A stretch of DNA of 64,000 nt from JBBROS01 sp965199595 (GTDB lineage Bacteria > Pseudomonadota > Alphaproteobacteria > Acetobacterales > Acetobacteraceae): NCBI GenBank assembly GCA_965199595.1, contig OZ241182.1, forward strand, positions 2,356,001 to 2,420,000. The letters run 5' to 3'. The notes beneath the pieces were generated by a model. It did no database searches, was not told the origin of the DNA, and saw nothing but the letters and a program-made list of their open reading frames with translations. The translations under genes and the position numbers were made by a program. Below are positions 34,572 through 42,539 of this stretch, in pieces; within the stretch, counting starts at the first letter, position 1; every line of letters begins with the position of its first letter.

Positions 34572-36191
34572 TCAACCGGTTGCAGACACGGCCCGGCCCG
34601 CGCTGAGCCGCCAGATGCGGTCCAGACGCTCGACACCCAGCAGCCGATGCACGATGAGCACGATGGTGCGGCCCGGTGCGGCATCGTTCAGCGCCGCAAG
34701 GAAGGCCCGCTCCGCCGCATCGTCCAACCCGGTCGTGGGTTCGTCCAGGATCAGGATCGGCGCCGGCGACACCAGCGCCCGCGCCAGCGCGACCCGGCGC
34801 AGCTGCCCGCCCGAGAGCCCGGCGCCGCCCTCCCCGATCCAGGTGTCCAGCCCCTCCGGCAGGTCCCGCACCACGTCCGCGGCGCCCGCCTGAGCCAATG
34901 CCTGCCACAAGGTGGCGTCGTCCGCCTCCGGCCGGCCCAGCAGCAGGTTGGCCCGCACCGTGTCCGCGAACACGTGGGTTGCCTGGCTCAGCCAGGCGAT
35001 GCGGGTGCGGAGCGCGTCGGCCGGAAGCGTGGCGAGATCGGTACCGCCGAGCAGGATGCGGCCGGATTGGGGTGCGATGACCTTGAGCAGCAAGGCTGCG
35101 ATCGTGGATTTCCCGGCGCCGGATGGTCCCAGGATCGCCACCCGGCTGCCGGCCGGAATGTCCATGGAGACACCATCGAGCGTGGGGCCGCGGCCGGGCC
35201 AGGCGAACTGCACGGCGTCGAACCGGATCGACGTGCCGGCCGGCAGCACGCTGGCTTGTGCGGGCGTGGCTTCGGGCCCCTCCGCCGGGCCGGCAACCGC
35301 CAGCACGCGGGACGCGGCCGAGGCCATCTGTCCGGCGAGCGCCCCGGCCCGCGGCATCACGGCAACGGCCTCGAAGGCGGCCAAGGCCAGCAGCAGGCAT
35401 GGCAGCAGCGCCAGGGCCGGCAGGTCGGCGAGCACGATCAGCAGCACGGCCGCCTGGGCGCACAGGGCCGCGGCCGCTTGCGCCAGGGCCGCGTTGCGCG
35501 CCACCAGCCGCTGGGCATCGAACAGGCTGCTCTCCCGCGCCTGCACCAGGGCGAGCATGCGGCCCTCGTTGCCGAACGCCCGCACCTCCCGCATGCCGCC
35601 CAGCGCATCCACCACGGCGACGCGCAGGCCCGCCGCGGCCAGGGTCAGCCGCCCGCCGGCCCGCTCGGTGGCCCGCGCCGCCAGCAGCGGGATCACCCCG
35701 GCGGAAACCACGAACAATGCGCCGACCGCGGCCGCGAGCCCGGCATCCGTCGAACTGATCAGCACGACCATCACCGGCAACAGCACCAGCGCGGCCAGCA
35801 GCGGGACCAGGATGCGGAGATAGAGCCCGTCCAGCGCCTCCACGTCGCCGACCAGCCGGGCCAGGGCATCCCCCCGGCTGAGGAAGCCAAGGCCGCCGGC
35901 GGAGCGCCGCGACAGGCCGCGGAACATCCACACCCGCAGCCCGGTGAGCGCCCGGAACGTGGCGCGGTGCGTGGTCAGCCGGTCGATGTAGCGCAGCAGC
36001 ACCCGGCCCACGCCCAGGCCACGCAGCGCGAACAGCAGCACCACGCCGCCGGCCGAAGCCACCGGCACCGCGCCGGCGGCGATGGCCAGCCCGGCCAGCG
36101 CCAGCGCGGACACCATGGTGGTGGCACCGCCCAGCGCCAGCCACCCGGCATCGGCCTGCCAAAGCCGCAGGATACGCAGCAGCGGCTTCAT
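34572..36191 (-). CDS. cydC: thiol reductant ABC exporter, subunit CydC
   Basis: A 539-residue fused membrane-ATPase half-transporter. A six-helix membrane domain covers about residues 1-310. The ATPase has Walker A GPSGAGKS (Lys361), signature LSGGQLRRVALARAL and Walker B ILILDEPTTGLDD, with the switch His in LIVHRLLG. CydDC exports glutathione/cysteine and is required for cytochrome bd assembly. The start overlaps the cydD stop by 4 bp. Order and similarity support CydC; CydC and CydD are paralogues and could be exchanged in annotation. Confidence 0.88.
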   Translation of the reverse strand: MKPLLRILRLWQADAGWLALGGATTMVSALALAGLAIAAGAVPVASAGGVVLLFALRGLGVGRVLLRYIDRLTTHRATFRALTGLRVWMFRGLSRRSAGGLGFLSRGDALARLVGDVEALDGLYLRILVPLLAALVLLPVMVVLISSTDAGLAAAVGALFVVSAGVIPLLAARATERAGGRLTLAAAGLRVAVVDALGGMREVRAFGNEGRMLALVQARESSLFDAQRLVARNAALAQAAAALCAQAAVLLIVLADLPALALLPCLLLALAAFEAVAVMPRAGALAGQMASAASRVLAVAGPAEGPEATPAQASVLPAGTSIRFDAVQFAWPGRGPTLDGVSMDIPAGSRVAILGPSGAGKSTIAALLLKVIAPQSGRILLGGTDLATLPADALRTRIAWLSQATHVFADTVRANLLLGRPEADDATLWQALAQAGAADVVRDLPEGLDTWIGEGGAGLSGGQLRRVALARALVSPAPILILDEPTTGLDDAAERAFLAALNDAAPGRTIVLIVHRLLGVERLDRIWRLSAGRAVSATG

Positions 36192-37858
36192 GCGGCACCT
36201 TGAACAGTGGTGGCCCGGCCATGTTCGAGCATGATGCGTCGGCCGCCAAAGGCGCGGGCGGCGCTGGAATGCGAGGCCAGGATCACCGTACGGCCGATGG
36301 CCAGGCGGCGCAGGCTGTCCAGCACATCGGCCTCGGTCGCCGGGTCGAGATGCGCGGTGGGTTCGTCGAGCAGCAGCAGCGGGGCGTTGCGCAGGATGGC
36401 CCGCGCGATGGCGACCCGCTGGGCCTGGCCGCCGGAAAGCCCATAGCCGCCCTCACCCACCAGCGTGTCCAGCCCCTCCGGCAGCCCGGCAGCCACCGGG
36501 TCCAGGCCGGCGGCGGCGGCGGCGGCGGCGATGTCGTCATCCGAGGCGCCCTCGCGGCCGAAGCGGATGTTGTCGCGGATGCTGGCGGCGAACAGCACCG
36601 GCTGCTGGCCGATCCAGGCCGTCATGCGCGACAGGGCGCTCGCCGTGATGCTGGAGAGGTCGGCGCCGTTGACGGTGATCCGCCCGGAGTCCGGCTGCAC
36701 GAAGCCCAGCAGCAACTCGATGATGGTCGACTTGCCGGCGCCGGATGGACCCACCAGAACGACCGTCTCGCCGGCGGGCACGCGGAAGCTGAGCCCGTCG
36801 AGCGCCGGGCCGCGGGCGGGGTCCCAGGTGAAGCGGACCTGGTCGAAGGCGATGGTGACGCCATTGGCGGCCACCGTGCGGATGGACCGCCGATCGGCCG
36901 GGGCGGCTGCTGCGGTTTCGGGGCCGGCCAGCATCTTGGCAGCCACGTTGGCGCGCAGGCTGTCCTGGTAGGCTGCCGAGAAGGCCCGCAGCGGGGCGAA
37001 GAACTCGGTGACGAGAACCAGGGTGAACACCGCACCGGCGCCCCAGAGCGTGCCCGCACGCAAGGCCAGCCCGGCGCGGATCGCCAGCACGATCAGCACC
37101 GCCGCGGCGGCGGCATCCAGCACCGCGGAGGAGAGGAAGGCCACGCGCAGCACCCGCATGGTCCGGTTGGACAGCTCCGTCGCGGCGATGCGCAACCGGC
37201 CCGCCTCGGCCTCCGCCTGCCCCGCCAGCACGATCGTTGCGATGCCGCGGACACGGTCGAGGAAGCGCGTCTGCAGGCGCGACATGGCGGCGAATTGCCG
37301 TTGTGAGGCCGCCGCCGCACCCAGCCCCGCCACAGCCATGCCGAACGGCACCGCCGCCCCGCCCGCCAGCATCACCAGCGCCGCCACGGGATCGGCCGCC
37401 GCCGCCGCCGCCAGCACCAGCAATGGCCCGGCCCACGCCACCAGCGCCGCCGGAAGCCAGCGGCCGAAATACCCGTCCAGCGCATCAACGTGATCGATGG
37501 CGGCGACAACAGCCGGGCCGGTGGTGGCCGTGCCATGCGGGCCGGCCGCGAAGGCGCTCACCAGGAATTCGGTGCGAAGCCGCCGCCGGGCCGTGGCCCC
37601 GGCCTCGACCGCCACGCCATCGCCCAGGACCACAAGCCCGGCCCGCAACAGCGCCGCGAGCACGAACACGAACGCCCACAAGGCCGGGCGCGTGACCGGA
37701 TCGCCCGCCAGCAACGGCCCTACCAGAAGGGCGACGCACCAGGCCTGCACGATCCCGGCGACGACACCCAGCAGGCTGACCGCCGCCAGCCGCATCGTGC
37801 CGGCGCGCGACAGCGAAGCCTGGCGGCGGAGCCAGACGCTGCCGGCCCGCTGACGCAT
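36188..37858 (-). CDS. cydD: thiol reductant ABC exporter, subunit CydD
   Basis: A 556-residue partner of CydC. Membrane helices cover about residues 20-320. The ATPase has Walker A GPSGAGKS (Lys376), Q-loop AWIGQQPVLFAASIRDNI, signature LSGGQAQRVAIARAIL and Walker B LLLLDEPTAHLDPATE. CydD-type ATPases commonly have the ARAIL/DEPTAHLD version seen here. The genes overlap (ATGA). The cytochrome bd genes cydAB are not next to the pair in this window. Confidence 0.88.
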   Translation of the reverse strand: MRQRAGSVWLRRQASLSRAGTMRLAAVSLLGVVAGIVQAWCVALLVGPLLAGDPVTRPALWAFVFVLAALLRAGLVVLGDGVAVEAGATARRRLRTEFLVSAFAAGPHGTATTGPAVVAAIDHVDALDGYFGRWLPAALVAWAGPLLVLAAAAAADPVAALVMLAGGAAVPFGMAVAGLGAAAASQRQFAAMSRLQTRFLDRVRGIATIVLAGQAEAEAGRLRIAATELSNRTMRVLRVAFLSSAVLDAAAAAVLIVLAIRAGLALRAGTLWGAGAVFTLVLVTEFFAPLRAFSAAYQDSLRANVAAKMLAGPETAAAAPADRRSIRTVAANGVTIAFDQVRFTWDPARGPALDGLSFRVPAGETVVLVGPSGAGKSTIIELLLGFVQPDSGRITVNGADLSSITASALSRMTAWIGQQPVLFAASIRDNIRFGREGASDDDIAAAAAAAGLDPVAAGLPEGLDTLVGEGGYGLSGGQAQRVAIARAILRNAPLLLLDEPTAHLDPATEADVLDSLRRLAIGRTVILASHSSAARAFGGRRIMLEHGRATTVQGAA

Positions 37859-37866
37859 GGGGCCCG

Positions 37867-39018
37867 CTAGTTCCGCAACGCGCGGATCGCCGTTGCGGCG
37901 AGCCAGCCGGATGCGACCGGCAGGATGGCGTCGTTGTAGTTGTATCCGGGGTTGTGCAGCTCGGCGCCGGGTTCGGCCGGGCCGTTGCCGATCCAGGCGA
38001 AGGCGCCGGGGCGCTCCTCCAAGTACCAGCCGAAATCCTCGCCCGCCATGCTCGGCGCCATGTCGCGGCGCACCTTGGCACCCATCCCGGTCGCGGCATC
38101 GGCAGCCAGCTCGGCCTCTGCCTTGCTGTTGATGGTGCTGGAGACGCCGTGCCAGATCTCGACGCCGACCGTCACGTCGAAGGTGCGGCCGATGCCGTCG
38201 GCGATGCGGCGGATCTGCCGTTCAACCAGGTCCCGCACCTCGGGGCGGTGCGTGCGGAAGGTGCCGCGCAGGGTGGCCCGGCTCGGGATCTGGTTCGCCG
38301 CGACCCCGCCCTCCACCATGCAGATCGACACCACGGCGGCATCCAGCGGGTCCACGCTGCGCGCCACGATGGATTGCAGCGCGATCAGCAGATGGGCCGA
38401 GGCCAGCATGGGGTCGCGGGTAAGGTGCGGCATGGCGGCGTGGCCGGCGTGGCCGTCCACCACCAGCGTCACCCGGGCACCGGCGGCCATGACCGCACCA
38501 TCATGCACCATGACGGTGCCGGCCTCGAGGCCGGGCCAGTTGTGGTAGCCGAAGATGCGCTCCATCGGGAAACGCTCCAGCAGGCCATCATCCAGCATGG
38601 ACTTCGCGCCGCCAAAGCCTTCCTCGGCCGGTTGGAACACCAGCTGCACCGTGCCGGACCAGGTGGTGTCCTGCAGCAACATGGCGGCGGCACCCAGCAG
38701 GCTGGCGGTATGGCCGTCGTGCCCGCAGGCGTGCATCACGCCGGGCGTGGCGGAGGCATAGGGCAGCCGGGTGGTTTCGGTGATCGGCAGCGCATCCATG
38801 TCCGCCCGCAGCCCGACGCTGCGGTTGGACTGGCCGCGGGTGATGGTGGCGACCACGCCGTGCCCGCCCACGCCGCTGACGAACGGCACACCGAGCACCT
38901 TGAGCTGCTCGGCCACGAAGGCGGCCGTTTGCCGCTCCTCGAGGCCCAGTTCAGGGTTGGTGTGCAGATGGCGGCGCCAGCTGGTGACTTTGTCGTGCAG
39001 TTCGGCGTCCATGAACAT
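37867..39018 (-). CDS. M20 amidohydrolase (hippurate hydrolase-like)
   Basis: A 383-residue zinc-dependent amidohydrolase of the M20D subfamily. The metal motifs are HACGHDGHTASLLG, FQPAEEGFGGAKSML and the late MAGEDFGWYLEERPGAFAWIGNG. N-terminal WRRHLHTNPELGLEERQTAAFV and RADMDALPI are typical of N-acyl-L-amino-acid/hippurate hydrolases. It lies 8 bp downstream of the cydD start region on the same strand, so it is read before cydDC. ATG 39018 is chosen, with a GTG at 39024 and an ATG at 39012 as alternatives. Substrate not determinable. Confidence 0.85.
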   Translation of the reverse strand: MFMDAELHDKVTSWRRHLHTNPELGLEERQTAAFVAEQLKVLGVPFVSGVGGHGVVATITRGQSNRSVGLRADMDALPITETTRLPYASATPGVMHACGHDGHTASLLGAAAMLLQDTTWSGTVQLVFQPAEEGFGGAKSMLDDGLLERFPMERIFGYHNWPGLEAGTVMVHDGAVMAAGARVTLVVDGHAGHAAMPHLTRDPMLASAHLLIALQSIVARSVDPLDAAVVSICMVEGGVAANQIPSRATLRGTFRTHRPEVRDLVERQIRRIADGIGRTFDVTVGVEIWHGVSSTINSKAEAELAADAATGMGAKVRRDMAPSMAGEDFGWYLEERPGAFAWIGNGPAEPGAELHNPGYNYNDAILPVASGWLAATAIRALRN

Positions 39019-39066
39019 CCCCACTGATCCTACGGTGATTTGACGCGCCGCGCGGCAATCCGCAAG

Positions 39067-40092
39067 TCAGCCGCTCGGCACCGTGGCGGGTGCGGCGGTG
39101 CCGAGGGCCGGACCCTCGGCCCGCTCCCGCCGTAGCGTCATGCGAACGCGATAGGTCGTGCCGCGGCCCTGCTCCACCTCGAGCCTGGCGCCGAGCTGCT
39201 TGGCGAAGCCGTTGATCAGCTGGATCCCGATCCCGTCCCGCGTGCCGGCTTCGCTTTCCGCCCTGCCGGCCATGATGCCGATCCCATCATCCTGGATCTG
39301 CAGCAGCACCGCATCCCCATCAGGGCGGAGCGTTATGGAGATGGTCCCGCGGCGCCCATCGGGATACGCGTACTTGATGGCATTGGTGACCGCTTCGGTC
39401 ACGATCAGCGACAGCGGCACGGCCTGATCGCTGGACATCTCCAGCTCCGGCGCCTCGATATCCATGCAGAGCCGCTCGCCCTCGGTCTCGCCCATCGCGC
39501 TGAACAGCTGACCGCAGAGTTCCAACAGGAAGCTGCGCATGTTGATGGTGTGCAGTTCGCCATGGGCATACAGGTGGCGATGGACGGTTGCCAGCGCCCG
39601 CACGCGGTCGCGTGCCGCCTGGAACTCCGCCTTGGCCGCCGGCACGCGGATGCGGCTGGCCTGGAGGTTCAGCAGGCTGGCGATGATTTGCAGGTTGTTC
39701 TTCACGCGGTGGTGGATCTCCTGCATCGCCAGCTCCTGCTGCTGGATCGCCACCTGAAGCTGACGCTCACGTCGCGCCAGGATCGACGTGGCCCGGCGGA
39801 CCGAGAGCTCCAAGGCTCGAAGCTCGGTGGGCAGCGGGTTCGCGGCGACTACGCCGAAGGACCGGCCACCCCGCCACTCATCAATCGAGTGACGCAGCGC
39901 ATGAAGTGGCCGAGCAACGAAGATCTCGATCCCGGCCACCGCCAGCACGACGCCGCCAAGCACTGCAGCAATTACCGCCAGGGATGCATGAATGCCGGCG
40001 CCAAGCAGTAGCAGCGCAGGAAGGGATGAGACAGCCAGCGTGAGGCCAACCTGGACGGGAAGCGAACGGAAGATCGGCCGGCGCGATGCCAT
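39067..40092 (-). CDS. HisKA_2/HWE-type sensor histidine kinase, probable GSR kinase
   Basis: A 341-residue protein with two adjacent transmembrane helices (about residues 14-34 and 38-60) separated by only a few residues, so there is essentially no periplasmic sensor. A short HAMP-like linker and coiled coil (about 62-120) come next. The HisKA_2 phosphoacceptor region is EIHHRVKNNLQIIASLLNLQ (His128), followed by an HATPase_c domain (EAVTNAIKYAYPDG, DDGIGI, GIGIQLINGFAKQL). Kinases of this class phosphorylate PhyR in Alphaproteobacteria. Position directly downstream of nepR and the sigma genes supports that role, which is inferred. Confidence 0.88.
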   Translation of the reverse strand: MASRRPIFRSLPVQVGLTLAVSSLPALLLLGAGIHASLAVIAAVLGGVVLAVAGIEIFVARPLHALRHSIDEWRGGRSFGVVAANPLPTELRALELSVRRATSILARRERQLQVAIQQQELAMQEIHHRVKNNLQIIASLLNLQASRIRVPAAKAEFQAARDRVRALATVHRHLYAHGELHTINMRSFLLELCGQLFSAMGETEGERLCMDIEAPELEMSSDQAVPLSLIVTEAVTNAIKYAYPDGRRGTISITLRPDGDAVLLQIQDDGIGIMAGRAESEAGTRDGIGIQLINGFAKQLGARLEVEQGRGTTYRVRMTLRRERAEGPALGTAAPATVPSG

Positions 40093-40135
40093 CAGCGGGT
40101 GCGAGGCGGGCCAGAATAGGCAGGCAACCGACCGC

Positions 40136-40300
40136 TCACTTCTGCCGATCTTGCTGGATCAGCTTCAGAAGTTCCTCGGGAATTGGCTCATTGGCAACGT
40201 CGTCGAAGAGCTGGTGAAGGCCGCGGTTCAACCAGAGGTCAAATGCGGTCTCACCTTGCGGCTTCTTGACTGTCTTCGGCGGTTTGATCGAGTCCATCAT
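40136..40300 (-). CDS. nepR: anti-sigma factor NepR
   Basis: A 54-residue ORF too short for most gene-calling cut-offs. The translation contains FDLWLNRGLHQLFDDVANEP followed by IPEELLKLIQQ, the diagnostic NepR helix pattern. NepR binds and holds EcfG inactive; phosphorylated PhyR captures NepR through its sigma-like domain. It starts MMDSIKPPKTVKKPQGE; the second Met (40297) is an alternative. No strong Shine-Dalgarno is visible. It lies 43 bp upstream of the kinase gene and 109 bp downstream of an EcfG-like sigma gene on the same strand. Function is assigned from the motif plus locus order. Confidence 0.88.
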   Translation of the reverse strand: MMDSIKPPKTVKKPQGETAFDLWLNRGLHQLFDDVANEPIPEELLKLIQQDRQK

Positions 40301-40373
40301 GATAGAGCATTTCGGTATGCGCGAGGCAACACTGGCCGCACGCCAACGAAGGCTGAGTGAGACACCTCAGAGG

Positions 40374-40398
40374 GCCGGCCACGCCGAGCCGGGCCGGC
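40374..40398 (-). terminator. hairpin between sigma factor gene and nepR
   Basis: GCCGGCC (40374-40380) pairs with GGCCGGC (40392-40398) around an 11-nt loop, just downstream of the sigma gene stop at 40410. There is no T-tract. It could act as an attenuator that lowers nepR expression relative to the sigma factor; speculative. Confidence 0.3.
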
Positions 40399-40409
40399 AG
40401 TTCCGGTGG

Positions 40410-40991
40410 TCAGGCCGGGCTCATCTCGCCGTCGTCGCTGCCAGCCCGCAGCAGGGCCAGCACATGCGTGACCCTGGGCGCCACGGACTTCGGCTTGGCC
40501 TCCCCAAACAACCAGGTCTCCAGTTGGCGACGGGCACGGAACACCCGGCTCTTGGCCGTGCCGACAGCACAACCCGTGGCCTCCGCCAGCGCCTCGTAGC
40601 TCATGCCGTGCACGACGACCATCAGCAGGGCTTCCCGCTGATCGGCAGGCAGCTTGGTCATGGCCTGCGCCAGTTCCTTCAGTGCCAGACGATCCTCATG
40701 CGGCGCCTCGGTGGCGAAGATGTGCGCCGGCACGTCGTCGATGTCGGTGGTGTCCCGACGCTTGCGCAGGTTGGAGATGAAGCGGTTGCGCAGGATGCGG
40801 TGCATCCAGGCCGGGAAGTTGGTGCCGGGGATGAAGCTCGAGGCCGCGGAGAGCGCGTTGCACACGGCGTCCTGCACCAGGTCCTCGGCCGCGGTCCGGT
40901 TGCGTGTCAGCGCCAGCGCCTGAACCCGCAGCTTCGGGAGGATGGAGATCACCTGGTCATGGAAGCTGGGGTCGCGCACTGCCTGGGTCAT
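40410..40991 (-). CDS. ecfG: EcfG-family RNA polymerase sigma factor (GSR sigma), copy 1
   Basis: A 193-residue ECF sigma factor. Region 2 is ALALTRNRTAAEDLVQDAVCNALSAAS with FPAWMHRILRNRFISNLRKRR. Region 4 is LPADQREALLMVVVHGMSYEALAEATGCAVGTAKSRVFRARRQLETWLFGE. The pattern fits the EcfG (ECF15) group. It directs general stress response transcription, released when PhyR-P sequesters NepR. ATG 40991 gives the family start MTQAVRDPSF and has a GGCGAG-type Shine-Dalgarno; upstream in-frame ATGs at 41012 and 41060 are possible. No GGAAC-N16/17-CGTT was found immediately upstream. Confidence 0.88.
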   Translation of the reverse strand: MTQAVRDPSFHDQVISILPKLRVQALALTRNRTAAEDLVQDAVCNALSAASSFIPGTNFPAWMHRILRNRFISNLRKRRDTTDIDDVPAHIFATEAPHEDRLALKELAQAMTKLPADQREALLMVVVHGMSYEALAEATGCAVGTAKSRVFRARRQLETWLFGEAKPKSVAPRVTHVLALLRAGSDDGEMSPA

Positions 40992-41142
40992 CGTCTCGCC
41001 TGTTCGTTCCATGCCCAACCAATGAACCGGATGGGCTGATTGTTGCATCAGCCTGATCACGAGAACGCGAGAACCTTTGTCACCAGTGCGGCCCCAAATT
41101 GTCAGATTGTACCATCAGGCCACATAGCGACCGATGAACCCG

Positions 41143-41658
41143 TCAGACCTCCCGGTCGGCCCGGGCCACGGCCGCCGCCAGGGCGACCCGAGCCCGCGAC
41201 AGCCGCGCCTTCATCGTGCCCACAGGCACGTTGCAGACCGTGGCTGCCGCCTCGTAGCTCAGCTCCTGCACGCCGATCAGGATCAGCGCCTCCCGCAGCA
41301 CCGGCGGCAGGGTCCAGATCATCTGCTGCAGATCCTTGATGTTGCTGCGCTCGTCCTGACCCGGCCCGGCGCTGTCCACCAGCTCGAAGCTCGAGGCCGT
41401 TGCCGCCGCCTCCCGCTTGCGCCGCCGCTGCTGCTCGTAGAAGGCGTTGCGCTGGATGGTGAACATCCAGGCCTTCAGGCTGGTGCCGGGCTGAAACTGG
41501 TGCAGCGCGCCAAGGGCACGCACCAGGGCATCCTGCACCAGGTCGTCCGCCAGCGTGCGGTCCCTTGCCAGAAAGCGCGCAAAGGCGCGCAACTCCGGCA
41601 GCAGCGCCCCGACTTGGCGGCGCAAGTCAGGCTCGGCTATGTCCAGCCTATCGTTCAA
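41143..41658 (-). CDS. EcfG-like RNA polymerase sigma factor, copy 2
   Basis: A 171-residue ECF sigma factor adjacent to copy 1. Region 2 is LARDRTLADDLVQDALVRALGALHQFQPGTSLKAWMFTIQRNAFYEQQRRRKRE. Region 4 is LPPVLREALILIGVQELSYEAAATVCNVPVGTMKARLSRAR. The fold and loop pattern match the ECF15 type, but with limited identity to copy 1. The start is TTG 41658 (MNDRLDIAEPDLRRQVG); a stop precedes it in frame, so no upstream ATG is possible. It is divergent from phyR. Which of the two sigma factors is NepR's main partner cannot be told from sequence. Confidence 0.82.
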   Translation of the reverse strand: MNDRLDIAEPDLRRQVGALLPELRAFARFLARDRTLADDLVQDALVRALGALHQFQPGTSLKAWMFTIQRNAFYEQQRRRKREAAATASSFELVDSAGPGQDERSNIKDLQQMIWTLPPVLREALILIGVQELSYEAAATVCNVPVGTMKARLSRARVALAAAVARADREV

Positions 41659-41710
41659 GCCGCATCTTCCTCATACCCCGTCTGCCTCTAGCGCAACTGT
41701 AAGGACGTCA

Positions 41711-42463
41711 ATGACCAGCTTGCGTCGCGAAGACCTAATCCGCGCGCTGCCATATGCAAGGCGCTACGCCCGCGCACTGACCGGCAGCCAGCCTCGTGGC
41801 GACGCCCTCGTCATGGAGAGCCTCAAGGACATACTGGAGGATGGCGCCGTGCTGCCCCCGCTCGAGGCCAGACACCTGCTCTATCGCGGCGTCACCCAGC
41901 GGTTCGACCGTAGTGCCCCCGGCAGCAGCCCCTTCGTGATCGGCCGCCTGAACCAGAAACAGCGGCAGCTGCTGCTGCTCACCTCGCTGGAGGAGGTGCG
42001 GATCGAGCATGCCGCGCCGATCGTCGCCACCACCGTGGATGAAGCCGCGGCCCAGCTGGATGCCGCGATGACGCAGATGCGCTCGGGGGCCGCGACCGAG
42101 GTGCTGATCATCGAGGACGAGCCGGTGATCGCCATGGATATCGAGGAGCTGGTGGCCAGTTGCGGCCACAAGGTGGTGGGCGTCGCCAGCACGGAGGCGG
42201 AGGCGGTGGAACTGGCGGAGCTGCACCGCCCCGGCCTGATCCTGGCCGACATCAACCTGGGTGCGGGCGGCGACGGCACCGCCGCGGTGGCCCGCATCAT
42301 GCAACATCACTACGCCCCGGTGATCTTCGTGACTGCCTATCCGGAACGACTGCTGACCGGAGAGGCGCTGGAGCCCGCCTTCGTGATCACAAAACCGTTT
42401 GAACCCATGACACTTGCGATTGCGACCTACCAGGCCGTGACCGGAGGCGTTCATCTCGAGTAA
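41711..42463 (+). CDS. phyR: general stress response regulator PhyR
   Basis: A 250-residue protein with an N-terminal sigma-factor-like domain (about residues 1-125, lacking DNA-binding function in the family) and a C-terminal receiver domain (about 130-250). The receiver has acidic pocket IIEDEPVIAMD and phosphoacceptor Asp180 in LADINLGAGGDG, with a conserved Thr in VIFVTAYPE and Lys in ITKPFEP. Phosphorylation exposes the sigma-like domain, which binds NepR. ATG 41711 has AAGGA 7 bp upstream. It is divergent from the sigma genes and followed by the trehalose/glucan operon on the same strand. Confidence 0.93.
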   Translation: MTSLRREDLIRALPYARRYARALTGSQPRGDALVMESLKDILEDGAVLPPLEARHLLYRGVTQRFDRSAPGSSPFVIGRLNQKQRQLLLLTSLEEVRIEHAAPIVATTVDEAAAQLDAAMTQMRSGAATEVLIIEDEPVIAMDIEELVASCGHKVVGVASTEAEAVELAELHRPGLILADINLGAGGDGTAAVARIMQHHYAPVIFVTAYPERLLTGEALEPAFVITKPFEPMTLAIATYQAVTGGVHLE

Positions 42464-42505
42464 GCCTGGCAGCCAGGCGCGTGACCGGCACCGCGCGGGC
42501 CGGTC
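42464..42505 (+). terminator. two hairpins after phyR
   Basis: GCCTGG-CAG-CCAGGC (42464-42478) begins immediately after the stop codon. A 7-bp stem GACCGGC (42483-42489)/GCCGGTC (42499-42505) follows. Both lie in the 76-bp gap before glgE. T-tracts are missing, so partial termination or mRNA processing is as likely as a full stop. Confidence 0.4.
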
Positions 42506-42539
42506 GTGCCATCCTATCCAACAAGCGGGGACTGACCAC

